This document shows positions 18,416 through 26,425 of a stretch of DNA of 64,000 nt, piece by piece. The stretch is from the NCBI GenBank assembly GCA_900756925.1, contig CAAELX010000038.1, positions 1 through 64,000 on the forward strand, written 5' to 3'. Position numbers and translations under genes: made by a program. The DNA is from an uncultured Roseburia sp. GTDB taxonomy: Bacteria; Bacillota; Clostridia; Lachnospirales; Lachnospiraceae. Below the pieces are notes generated by a model. The model ran no database searches. It was given only the letters and a program-made list of their open reading frames with translations, and was not told the origin of the DNA. Position 1 is the stretch's first letter. Each line of letters starts with the position of its first letter.

Positions 18416-18655
18416 CTATTTTGCTGTCACCAATCTATTCTCATAATAAACTACTTTATAGAGACTTGAGGAAGATGACACACTATATGTAACGCCTGTT
18501 CCACCAGCTCCAACCGTTTCACTTGATGACACAGTTGTTGTTCCAGCATTGTAAAAATCTCCATCTACACGATAATATATCGTATATGCATTTTCCAGAT
18601 TGGCATACACAGAACCCTGGAACTGTTTCTCTAATCCATTATCATTTCTGTTCAT
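18416..18655 (-). CDS. small Ser/Gly/Tyr-rich protein
   Basis: 79 residues, rich in Ser, Thr, Gly and Tyr (TTTVSSSETVGAGGTGVTYS then SVSSSSSLYKVVYY), probably beta-structured, with no signal peptide. The ribosome site is weak (GGGAT 8 bases before the ATG). A candidate promoter lies at 18727-18754. It is the first gene of a two-gene unit with the small membrane protein. It could be a secreted effector precursor or the remnant of a longer protein; I cannot tell. Confidence 0.45.
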   Translation of the reverse strand: MNRNDNGLEKQFQGSVYANLENAYTIYYRVDGDFYNAGTTTVSSSETVGAGGTGVTYSVSSSSSLYKVVYYENRLVTAK

Positions 18656-18726
18656 TGAAACATCCCATAATGCAACAATTGTAAATATTTTTCAATTACC
18701 TTTTGTAAGAATCCACGCGCATGTTT

Positions 18727-18754
18727 TCTATACATCTAGCTTAACATGTCGTAA
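18727..18754 (-). promoter_or_regulatory. promoter of the small-gene pair with flanking direct repeats
   Basis: Minus strand: -35 TTACGA (18749-18754), 16-base spacer, -10 TATAGA (18727-18732). The ten-base direct repeat GTAAGAATCC (plus strand) occurs at 18751-18760, over the -35, and at 18705-18714, just after the predicted start of transcription. The placement suggests a regulator site. Confidence 0.4.
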
Positions 18755-18764
18755 GAATCCTTAC

Positions 18765-18809
18765 AAGGGACAGAGTTGTCCAAACATTCTTTGGTCAACT
18801 CTGTCCCTT
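18765..18809. terminator. strong symmetric hairpin, possible bidirectional terminator
   Basis: 18765-18778 and 18796-18809 are perfect 14-base complements (AGGGACAGAGTTG / CAACTCTGTCCCT core), and the loop contains a further CCAAA/TTTGG pair. T's follow on plus and A's precede, so it could end transcripts from either side. No obvious gene feeds into it from the left. Confidence 0.5.
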
Positions 18810-18911
18810 TACTATGCCTGTCGTTTTGTTTATTCTAACTATATAGGAAATCATTTTCTATAACGATTACAGTTCTACAATACAATCAGATATATAAAGG
18901 CGCATTTGCTT

Positions 18912-19069
18912 ATGAAAAAACATATCAAAAATTTATGTTTGTTACTTGCCTTCCTCTCTATTCTACAGTTTTCGAATGTTTTTTTGACTTAAAAATACCA
19001 TTTAATCATTATAAAAGTCCTATTTCTACTTACAGTGATATTCCGGTTAGTCCTGACAATGAACATTAA
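18912..19069 (+). pseudogene. putative secreted signalling pro-peptide, frame broken at a T7 run
   Basis: The ATG at 18912 opens MKKHIKNLCLLLAFLSILQF, a clean export signal, but the frame stops at 18992 after 26 residues. If the seven-T run at 18979-18985 had one more T, the frame would continue as FDLKIPFNHYKSPI and so on to the stop at 19067-19069, about 52 residues in all. The shape (signal peptide plus short polar tail) and its position, converging on and overlapping the end of the regulator gene by 23 bases, match Phr/PapR-type peptide precursors. AAAGG lies 12 bases upstream, a weak site. It may be a pseudogene, a phase-variable gene or a sequencing error. Confidence 0.4.
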
Positions 19070-20894
19070 CTAATTTATCTCGATATATCTTCTCATAAAA
19101 GAATCGCTTATTGTAATGGCTGATGGAAATACAACTTTTAAGTTCATCAGCCATTTCTTTAAGATCTGCTTTGTCCTCTTTTTCATTTGCCATTTCCTGT
19201 TTATTCCATAAAATATCATATAGCTTATAATCCATATGTACCAGTCTTCGGCATTTCAAACTTTCTTTTATAGACTGTCTATCTATTTGTATTGCAAGTT
19301 CATGTTCTCCAAGATTCCCCAATTCACTTACAGCACCTTCTGTAACAAACTCATACATTGATATAGCATTTGCTATCTCATTTTTTAATGAATACTTATG
19401 ATAAATATCCAACAAAAATTTTATTTCTTCTATTTTCCTATTCTTTTCAAGCCCCTTCCATCTATTACGAATACATTTTATTTCCATTTCTGTAAGATAT
19501 ACATTTTTATTTCTAATGACATCTTCAGAACCAAGGGTATATCCTAATGCCTCTGTATCAAGCTTAACAAATTGTTCGTTTCCGATTTTATGTTCATTAT
19601 AATCAAGAAGTGCTTCCATTTCCAAAATAAACTGCCTGTTCTGCGGAATTTCTGTTAATGTTCTATTCTTTAACTCTTCCAACACCATTCTAGCCATAAT
19701 AAAATCACGTACATTTAAATATTTTGCAAGCTGCTCTGCCAATTTCACAACTGCTCTGTCACTCGTAATCAACCTTGTCCATTGCAACTGACCCGAAAGC
19801 CCCAGACGGTTCAACAGCTTCTCCCTGACTTCTCTCTGAATATCCGTCTTCCCCTGCTCCGCTCTCCGCAGTGATTTCACCGAGCAGATTCCATCGCAAA
19901 GCTGTTCCTGTGTCATTCCAAACATCGTTCTTCTGATTTTCAGTACCTCTCCGATTGGAAATACCCATTTCTGCTGGTACAGGTACGTGCAGTCCTCCAT
20001 ATAATCCGTTACATCATACTGCCGGTACAAGTCTCTGATCACCTTAAGAAGCTCCTCATTTTCCCTATGCACAGCAAGATTTTCTTTCTGCTCCTCCCCA
20101 GTCACCTCTCCCAACTGGTCTTCCAACAGCTGTCTCCTGATCTCAAGCAGCTCCACGAGATAATACGTTCTGCCCGCATCCCGCAGCCTTTCCACTGCTT
20201 TCCCGCAGATTTCCAGACATTCCATCCGCTCCCCGGCATCCAGATGCTCTCTATACTGCATCCTTTTTTTCAGAGAATAGAAGGCAATCTTCGGATAGAT
20301 CTTCGCCTTCGATATCTCGTCATAGCATCCGTCTTCCACATAACGCAGTAACACTTTGTACTTCAGGAAGGAATCCATTCCGTTCTCATATGCCAGATTT
20401 TCAAGCAGCAGATTGATCTCCAGAATTGACAGCGGTCTTTGCTTTGCCCAGACAGTATCCGCTTCCGGCACCGTAAGCGCCAGTGCCTCTCTGTAGCACT
20501 TCCGCACAAATAGCTCCTGTCCTTCCGCTTTTTTTTGGATATCTGCAAGCATGACAAGGTAGAACTGTCTCCGGATATTCTCGTCATCCTCCAGACTTTC
20601 CTCATATTCCGAAAGCAGCTGCTCTGCCTGCTTTGTCTGCTTCTCCCTCACAGCGTGCAGGATGTCTTTCTGCCTCTCCCACTCCCTGTAGTCTTCCAGG
20701 TCGAGAAGGTTCTCATACAGATCCCTTGCCACACCAAGCCGCTCTAACAGGCGGTCTCTTACTACCTTTGCGACAGAGCGCTCCCCTTTTTCGATCCGCG
20801 CCAGCTGGCTGGCGCTCATGATTCCGAGTGCAAGCTGATCTAAAGAGATGCCTTCCTCTGTCCGTATATTTTTTAACAATGCTGTAAAATTCAT
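19047..20894 (-). CDS. double-HTH transcriptional regulator with helical-repeat sensor (RRNPP-like)
   Basis: 615 residues. The XRE-type HTH at about 4-60 (LDQLALGIMSASQLARIEKG) is followed by a long alpha-helical, TPR-like region (about 70-310). A second XRE HTH at about 315-368 (TQEQLCDGICSVKSLRRAEQ) is followed by another helical-repeat region (about 380-615). This resembles a tandem duplication of the Rgg/PlcR/PrgX architecture, in which the repeats bind an imported peptide. Composition changes abruptly near residue 386: sampled 60-base lines at 20101 and 19381 hold 33 and 10 G+C. The start has AAGG 13 bases upstream, rather far. Target genes are unknown; the small genes and peptide to its left are candidates. 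Confidence 0.75.
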   Translation of the reverse strand: MNFTALLKNIRTEEGISLDQLALGIMSASQLARIEKGERSVAKVVRDRLLERLGVARDLYENLLDLEDYREWERQKDILHAVREKQTKQAEQLLSEYEESLEDDENIRRQFYLVMLADIQKKAEGQELFVRKCYREALALTVPEADTVWAKQRPLSILEINLLLENLAYENGMDSFLKYKVLLRYVEDGCYDEISKAKIYPKIAFYSLKKRMQYREHLDAGERMECLEICGKAVERLRDAGRTYYLVELLEIRRQLLEDQLGEVTGEEQKENLAVHRENEELLKVIRDLYRQYDVTDYMEDCTYLYQQKWVFPIGEVLKIRRTMFGMTQEQLCDGICSVKSLRRAEQGKTDIQREVREKLLNRLGLSGQLQWTRLITSDRAVVKLAEQLAKYLNVRDFIMARMVLEELKNRTLTEIPQNRQFILEMEALLDYNEHKIGNEQFVKLDTEALGYTLGSEDVIRNKNVYLTEMEIKCIRNRWKGLEKNRKIEEIKFLLDIYHKYSLKNEIANAISMYEFVTEGAVSELGNLGEHELAIQIDRQSIKESLKCRRLVHMDYKLYDILWNKQEMANEKEDKADLKEMADELKSCISISHYNKRFFYEKIYRDKLVNVHCQD

Positions 20895-20950
20895 GGTAAC
20901 TTTGTTTCCTTCGTCAATAAATACGATTCTATCATTTTATGCCTGATTGT

Positions 20951-20985
20951 AAAATAGCAGGTATCCCGGAGACACCTGCTATTTT
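20951..20985. terminator. bidirectional terminator, J-domain operon
   Basis: AAAATAGCAGGT (20951-20962) pairs with ACCTGCTATTTT (20974-20985) around 11 bases. It lies downstream of the minus-strand DnaJ-domain gene. Confidence 0.85.
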
Positions 20986-21046
20986 GTCATAACTCATAAC
21001 AATAGAACGTTCGTACAACATGCATGCTATTGTTTCTTTCCAAATT

Positions 21047-21706
21047 TTAAAACGGTCTTAAGCAGCAGCAATTGCAAAGCATATTCAAAAACAGCATGCT
21101 TAAGCACCAGCTTCCCGCACTTGAATAGGGTCTGTCATAAGTATTTCCCATATTCGTATACCAGGTACCGCCGTACTCTAAATGCTGTAAGAACTGCCGG
21201 TACTCGAAGTTGCTCGGCTCCATCTCAACCGCACGCTTCGCGTGATCCTTTGCCATAATATTGTTGCCAGCCCCCTGGTTCGCCATCGCACTGTAGTAGT
21301 ACCAACGCGCTGTCCTGGATGCAAACGGGATGCCATTTAAGACATTCAATGCCTCCGCATAACAGCGGTTTGCAATATAATTGGCGGCCGCCTGCATCTG
21401 TGGAGAATCCGCATTGCTGTTATAACTGCGGTTGCTTCCATAGGTATAGCTGTAACCGCCGGTACCTCCGGTGGTCTGATTGTATCCGTTATAAGCACCG
21501 TTAAAGCTTCCTCCGGACTGCTTCTCCTTCATGATCTGGTCATACGCCTGCTGCACTTCCTTGAACTTCTCTTCCGCCTGTGCCTTGTTAGGATTATTGA
21601 TATTGGCATCCGGATGATACTTTCTGCTTAACGCTCGATATGCTTTTTTGATCTCTTCATCGGAAGCACCCGGTGATACGCCAAGCACTTGATAAGGGTT
21701 TGTCAT
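21047..21706 (-). CDS. DnaJ-domain protein with Cys-rich C terminus
   Basis: 219 residues. A J domain at about 3-60 with HPD at 31-33, a low-complexity Gly/Tyr/Asn linker (about 68-98), a short helical region with a TPR-like look (about 105-165), and a hydrophobic end [12 protein letters not shown]. It lacks the zinc finger and substrate domains of true DnaJ, so it probably recruits Hsp70 to a specific task. It overlaps the DUF5685 gene by 4 bases (ATGA-type), so the two are coupled. Confidence 0.8.
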   Translation of the reverse strand: MTNPYQVLGVSPGASDEEIKKAYRALSRKYHPDANINNPNKAQAEEKFKEVQQAYDQIMKEKQSGGSFNGAYNGYNQTTGGTGGYSYTYGSNRSYNSNADSPQMQAAANYIANRCYAEALNVLNGIPFASRTARWYYYSAMANQGAGNNIMAKDHAKRAVEMEPSNFEYRQFLQHLEYGGTWYTNMGNTYDRPYSSAGSWCLSMLFLNMLCNCCCLRPF

Positions 21707-22587
21707 TTTTCAACCTCTTTTTTCTTCGTATTGCTCTTTTTATTCTTTTTCTCTTCGATCTTCTTCTTTTTCAGCTGAAGATACTCGTACTTGCTCCAGA
21801 CACCGGAATAGAGAATGTTACGCAGGATATCCGCATGCATCAGGATCGGCAGTCTCTCAAACGATCTTGCACACTCTGACATCATGCTCGTCAAAAGCAG
21901 CTTACAGAACGTATCGAACTCCTGCCCGTTCTCTTTCTCCATATAGAGCAGCGGATTGTAACACTTCTTCTTCTGGTCGGAATCGTAATCCTCATAGGCA
22001 TCCATCAGATAGATGAACTTACCCATGTAAAAACCGAGCGTCCGCATCTCCTCCTGCCACTCATCCTCTCTCCAGCACATGATCTCCCCTAACATTTCAC
22101 CGGTAAGACCCGCCACAAGATCCAGATTTGTCTCCTTGCGCTTCTCTGCTTCCTCCGTCTTTCGCATAAATTCCGCGACGGCCGCAACCTGTCTCGGATA
22201 TTTTGACTCGATACGAGTATAATCCTTATCCAGGATTTTTACAAATGCTTTCTTCGTATAGGACTTCTCATCCTTCCAGTCATCAAGCATATTCTGGTAA
22301 GCTAAGATCAGATTCATATCCGCCGCATAGCCTGTTGCCTCATTGATAAAGGCCATCCGCTTCTTTGTCGGATGCAGCGGGCAGGTAAATTCACTTTCTG
22401 TATTCTCAAGTTCGTAAAGTCCTGTCAGAAGCACGATCAAAAAGGTCAGGTCATAGCTTAACAGCATCTGTCCCTTCGCCCCGCAGTTCGTCTTTAACTT
22501 CTGGCAAAGCCCACAGTAATAGGACTGATAGATTTTTTTATTTTCTTCCGACAGTTCTTTCTGATTGATATTAATATATCCAAACAC
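21703..22587 (-). CDS. DUF5685 family protein
   Basis: 294 residues. The N terminus [20 protein letters not shown] and the following YYCGLCQKL match the DUF5685 proteins of Clostridia. Mostly helical, with a basic Lys-rich tail ([20 protein letters not shown]). No catalytic motif that I know. It sits between a zinc-ribbon membrane protein and a J-domain protein in a tight three-gene unit. Function unknown. Confidence 0.75.
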   Translation of the reverse strand: MFGYININQKELSEENKKIYQSYYCGLCQKLKTNCGAKGQMLLSYDLTFLIVLLTGLYELENTESEFTCPLHPTKKRMAFINEATGYAADMNLILAYQNMLDDWKDEKSYTKKAFVKILDKDYTRIESKYPRQVAAVAEFMRKTEEAEKRKETNLDLVAGLTGEMLGEIMCWREDEWQEEMRTLGFYMGKFIYLMDAYEDYDSDQKKKCYNPLLYMEKENGQEFDTFCKLLLTSMMSECARSFERLPILMHADILRNILYSGVWSKYEYLQLKKKKIEEKKNKKSNTKKKEVEK

Positions 22588-22605
22588 AGGGAACGCTCCT
22601 TTTTA

Positions 22606-23001
22606 TCAGCTTTTTTTCACAAATTCTGTTCTGCACTTCGGGCAGGTGATACAGATCTTGCCGCGTCCCTTCGGAACCCGCACCGTCTGTTTGCACTGTG
22701 GGCACTTGAAAAAACGGTACGTCTTTCTCTGCTGCCACCGCTTCTTCCACTTGTCCTTCTTCACTGCCAGCCCATACCGGAAATTCAAATACTTCTGGTT
22801 CTCCTGATACCTCGCCGAAACGTTCTTCGAAAACATCCGCCACGTCGAGTAAATCATCAGGCCAATACCCATCCAGTAAAAGATTCCAATCCGCGTAACC
22901 ATCGACAACACCAACATCACCAGCACCACAACACTATAACATTGCGACAACTGATCCGCTCCATATCTTCCTGCCATAAATCGTCTTAATTTCTCTTTCA
23001 T
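22606..23001 (-). CDS. membrane protein with C-terminal zinc ribbon
   Basis: 131 residues from the ATG at 23001 (GGAG 8 bases upstream; an in-frame ATG at 23025 is less well placed). Two hydrophobic segments (about 18-50) precede a basic region and a ribbon with CPQC and CPKC pairs near the C terminus. Mean identity to a known family is not clear to me. First gene of the unit with DUF5685 and the J-domain protein. Confidence 0.65.
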   Translation of the reverse strand: MKEKLRRFMAGRYGADQLSQCYSVVVLVMLVLSMVTRIGIFYWMGIGLMIYSTWRMFSKNVSARYQENQKYLNFRYGLAVKKDKWKKRWQQRKTYRFFKCPQCKQTVRVPKGRGKICITCPKCRTEFVKKS

Positions 23002-23207
23002 CTTATCGTCTCCATCTTCTACCAACCGGTATCTTATCTGCGAAACTCTTATATCAAAATAACGATGGTTTCGCGTTCCATACCCCCTATGTTACGCTCA
23101 GAAACGACATGCGTCAACAATCCTACTGTCTTTTAAGAAACATTTTACACTTTTATAATAATTCCTCCCCGGTACGTTCTTCGAAGCGCGATTACCGTAT
23201 ATACGAA

Positions 23208-23236
23208 AAAAAGATGCGGAAAAACCACATCTTCTT
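23208..23236 (-). terminator. terminator of rnpB
   Basis: Minus strand: GATGTGG pairs with CCGCATC around TTTTT and runs into a seven-T tract. It sits just past the 3' end of the RNase P RNA. Confidence 0.85.
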
Positions 23237-23242
23237 TTAAAA

Positions 23243-23603
23243 ATAAGCAGGGCGATAAGCCGGGTTATGTCCGTCTGCTCGCGCAGACACGAATGATCAT
23301 CTTTCTAGAATGACTGTTACCAGCCATTTCAAGCGACCTACCTAAAGCTGGCGGGCCACGTCAACGCTTTTGTTCGGTCTTGCTTCGGATGGGGTTTACA
23401 TATGCCCCTCCTGTTACCAGGAAGGCGGTAGTCTCTTACACTGCCCTTCCACCCTTACCAGATTTCTGGCGGTATATTTCTGTTGCACTTTCCTTAGAGT
23501 CACCTCTACCGGACGTTATCCGGCATCCTGCCCTGTGAAGCCCGGACTTTCCTCACCTGCGGTCTTTCGACACTTGCAGCCGCGATCATTTGCCCTACTT
23601 ATT
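23243..23603 (-). ncRNA. rnpB: RNase P RNA, bacterial class A
   Basis: Catalytic RNA that trims tRNA 5' ends. The minus strand holds the conserved GAGGAAAGTCCGGGC block near the 5' end, and the 3' end reads ATAACCCGGCTTATCGCCC. The terminal P1 helix pairs AATAAGTAGGGC with GCCCTGCTTATT. About 361 bases, as expected. A consensus promoter lies upstream. Between promoter and P1 there is a further small hairpin (CGGCAG/CTGCCG), perhaps a leader that is trimmed. Confidence 0.96.
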
Positions 23604-23641
23604 CTCCGGCAGCACATCGCTGTCCTGCCGACAACTTTTTT

Positions 23642-23670
23642 ACTATACACTATCCTTTCTTTTTTCGCAA
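23642..23670 (-). promoter_or_regulatory. sigma-A promoter of rnpB
   Basis: Minus strand: -35 TTGCGA (23665-23670), 17-base spacer, -10 TATAGT (23642-23647). It lies between the end of the nucleoside kinase gene and rnpB. Confidence 0.8.
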
Positions 23671-23677
23671 GTCTTTT

Positions 23678-25402
23678 TTACACGTTAAAACAGCTTCCAC
23701 CGATAAATTCGCGCAGGATGGAGTTCTGATTGATCCCGTCTCCCGGCATCGGAAGGAAATAGTCAAGGAACTTCAAGAGCCGCTTGGCTTCGAGATATTC
23801 CTCACTGTCCCGGTCGATGGAAAACAGCAGCGGCTCCGCGTAGAGCTTCAACACAGCAAGCTCATAGATGAGTGCAGAATTAAACATCACGTCCGCGCCC
23901 TCCTGGAATGGGAAAATATACTTCTCTTCCCCGCGTCTGACAGAATCCCACATCGCAATCGTCTCCCTCGCCGACGTTCCCCTCGTCCGCGCATCCCGCA
24001 CGATCCGCCGGATCAGCCTGCCATCCGTCGTAGGAAGACAGTTATGCTCGTCGATATTCAACTGCGTCAGCGCACTGATATAGATTTTAAACTTACTCTC
24101 CTGCGGAAGGGAATATGACAGCCTGTCATTTAACCCGTGGATCCCCTCGATCACAAGCACATCATCCTTTCCGAGTGTCATAATCTTGTCCCGGTACTCT
24201 CTTTTTCCTGTCTTAAAGTTAAAGATCGGCAGATTGACTGTCTTTCCTGCAAGAAGCTCGTTCATGTCATGGTTAAAAAGCTCCACATCAAGTGATTCTA
24301 AGCATTCAAGGTCTAACTCCCCGTTCTCATCCCGCGGACAGAGACTTCTGTCAATATAGTAGTCATCAAGTGGGAATGGATGCGGGTTCAATCCCTTCGC
24401 TGCAAGCTGGATGGACAGTCTGTGAGAGAACGTCGTCTTACCGGAGGAGGACGGACCCGCAATCATAATGAACTTCCTGTCCTTCGCTGATACGATCTGC
24501 TCTGCAAGCCGCCCGATCCGCTCCTCGAACAGTGCCTCCTGCGTCAGGATCATCTGCTGTGTCTCTCCCGCTGCGATCGCATCGTTTAATGCCCCGATCG
24601 TATCGACCTCCAACATCCGTCCCCAGTCCCTGGAAGCCTTCAATGTGTGGAACAGTCCCGGCATCGGCACGAATTCTGCCACTTCCCTCGTCTTCTTATC
24701 CGGGAACTGCAGCATGAATCCCTCCTCATACGGAAGCACATCATAATAGCGCAGATAACCGGTAGACGGAACCATAAAGCCGTAAAAATAATCAATATAT
24801 CCGTCAATCTCATAAATATTGACTCTCGAACTCCTGCGGTAACGGAACAGCTTCTCCTTGTCGGTCATGCCGTACTCATGGAACAATGCAACCGCATCGT
24901 CTGTATTGATGCTCTTCTTCTTAATCTCAATGTCAGAGAGCACAAGCCGGTACATCTGTTTTTTCAGTCTTTCCGTATCCTCTTTTGACACTGGAACTGT
25001 ATTGCCGCCCTGGCTTCTATTTACAAGCTCACAGTAATAGCCCTGACCGATCGAGTACTTCACTCTCACATCGATCTGCTCTTTTCCCCACAGGTCATGC
25101 ACTGCCTTCTGCATCAGAAGCAGGACACTTCTCCGGTACGTCTTCTTCCCGGTCTTGTCTGCGGTTGTGACAAACTCCACGGTGCCATCCTCCGTGGCGC
25201 ATTTTCCAAGCTCCCGCAGCCTGTGATTGTACACAACAAGAACGATATCATCCTCCGCCTGTTCCCGGTAATCCTCTGCTATCCGCAGGAAGCTGACCCC
25301 GGACGGATATTCCCTTTTTTCATTTTCAATTGTCAATATGATTTTGTCTGTTCCCAATTCCACACCTTTTTCCCAACTGCTTTGCTGTATTGGAAGTTCC
25401 AA
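23678..25402 (-). CDS. nucleoside kinase with TGS-like N terminus (uridine kinase family)
   Basis: 574 residues. An N-terminal region (about 18-80) like the TGS fold of threonyl-tRNA synthetase and a second ThrRS-editing-like region precede a uridine/phosphoribulokinase-type domain with P-loop GPSSSGKTT at 316-324 and FPLDDYYIDR. Family members phosphorylate nucleosides such as uridine/cytidine; the substrate here is not determined. The start used is a TTG at 25402 with AGG 5 bases upstream. A TTG at residue 16, with AAGGTG upstream, is an alternative. It follows the vanW-like gene by 10 bases. Confidence 0.82.
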   Translation of the reverse strand: MELPIQQSSWEKGVELGTDKIILTIENEKREYPSGVSFLRIAEDYREQAEDDIVLVVYNHRLRELGKCATEDGTVEFVTTADKTGKKTYRRSVLLLMQKAVHDLWGKEQIDVRVKYSIGQGYYCELVNRSQGGNTVPVSKEDTERLKKQMYRLVLSDIEIKKKSINTDDAVALFHEYGMTDKEKLFRYRRSSRVNIYEIDGYIDYFYGFMVPSTGYLRYYDVLPYEEGFMLQFPDKKTREVAEFVPMPGLFHTLKASRDWGRMLEVDTIGALNDAIAAGETQQMILTQEALFEERIGRLAEQIVSAKDRKFIMIAGPSSSGKTTFSHRLSIQLAAKGLNPHPFPLDDYYIDRSLCPRDENGELDLECLESLDVELFNHDMNELLAGKTVNLPIFNFKTGKREYRDKIMTLGKDDVLVIEGIHGLNDRLSYSLPQESKFKIYISALTQLNIDEHNCLPTTDGRLIRRIVRDARTRGTSARETIAMWDSVRRGEEKYIFPFQEGADVMFNSALIYELAVLKLYAEPLLFSIDRDSEEYLEAKRLLKFLDYFLPMPGDGINQNSILREFIGGSCFNV

Positions 25403-25412
25403 AACAACCTGT

Positions 25413-26318
25413 TTACTGCTGCACGATTGAAATAGTGACGGAACCGTTCGTTCCGTCTGTGACTGCCTGAATTAAGATCGGGTAGTCAAAAATATTCGTA
25501 AACTTCAGATCATAGTAATTTCCTGCGATTGTCGCATCGCGTCCCTCGGATACATAATATACCGGAAGTGAGTGGGTATGGCGCTCTGTTGCCGGGATAC
25601 CTGCGTCAATCATAGCAGAATATAAAGTGGAAGATACCTGGCAGATACCTCCACCGATTCCGGTTCCGTGCTTGCCGCTCACATAGATTGGCGCTTCCAC
25701 GTAGCCGTTTGCCGTACTTCTCGGCAGGATCGTCTTATTAAAGGAGAACTTGTCCCCCGGCTGTAAAACGATACCATTTATGCGGGATGCCGCTGTCGCA
25801 ATGTTCGTTGCACGCGACTCTGCTGGATTATAAGTGGTCGTGCAGCTCGCAAGGACAGTTCCTGCTGCGCCGGCTGACTGTGTGGCATTTGCCCCGGTGC
25901 TGTCTAATACAGCTCCCTCCATGAGCGTCGTGGCATTTCTTCCCTCGCTGCGTCCGTAATTCACATAATGGGTGCAGTATGCTGCATCGTTATTGCCGAA
26001 TGCTGCCCGAAGATCTGCATAATTGGCTTTGTATACCGCAAGATTGAAATCTGCGCAGCCGCTCCTTCCCTCTTTCAGCCCGTATTTTACAAAATGCTGA
26101 AACAATTTCTGCGTACTATTTCCGAGTGTAGCCTGTAAATCCGGGTAAGTGTTGTAATAATACGTTGCATCAAAAACTGCCTGATAGGCACTGTTGCTCC
26201 TGCTTCCACTGTTTTTTGACGATCTTCTTGCCGCCTGGGCTGGCATGGTGTTTCCAAACACCATACATATACAAAGTACCAACGCAAATAATGAAATTAC
26301 TTTATTTTTCTTTCTCAT
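25413..26318 (-). CDS. secreted VanW-family protein with N-terminal repeats
   Basis: 301 residues with a signal peptide (MRKKNKVISLFALVLCICMV, cleavage near QAA at 28-30). Two repeats of about 40 residues follow, each of the type F-A-YY-YPDLQA-G--A--HYV-YG--EGR. A VanW domain runs from about 150 to the end, with PGDKFSFN and GGGICQVSSTLY. VanW domains are common in clostridial envelope proteins; biochemical role unknown. Its promoter is at 26371-26399. Confidence 0.85.
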   Translation of the reverse strand: MRKKNKVISLFALVLCICMVFGNTMPAQAARRSSKNSGSRSNSAYQAVFDATYYYNTYPDLQATLGNSTQKLFQHFVKYGLKEGRSGCADFNLAVYKANYADLRAAFGNNDAAYCTHYVNYGRSEGRNATTLMEGAVLDSTGANATQSAGAAGTVLASCTTTYNPAESRATNIATAASRINGIVLQPGDKFSFNKTILPRSTANGYVEAPIYVSGKHGTGIGGGICQVSSTLYSAMIDAGIPATERHTHSLPVYYVSEGRDATIAGNYYDLKFTNIFDYPILIQAVTDGTNGSVTISIVQQ

Positions 26319-26370
26319 AAATATCCCCTTTTTTATGTATATTTTCTGGCAGTCTCTGCCACTTATCTCA

Positions 26371-26399
26371 AGTATAACATGTTCAGATATTTTCTACAA
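26371..26399 (-). promoter_or_regulatory. sigma-A promoter of the VanW gene
   Basis: Minus strand: -35 TTGTAG (26394-26399), 17-base spacer, -10 TATACT (26371-26376). Confidence 0.65.
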
Positions 26400-26425
26400 T
26401 TGTTCCTGCACGATATGCTTTTCTG

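Noticed and set aside
23370-23729. A 119-residue plus-strand frame
   Set aside because: Lies over the RNase P RNA on the other strand.
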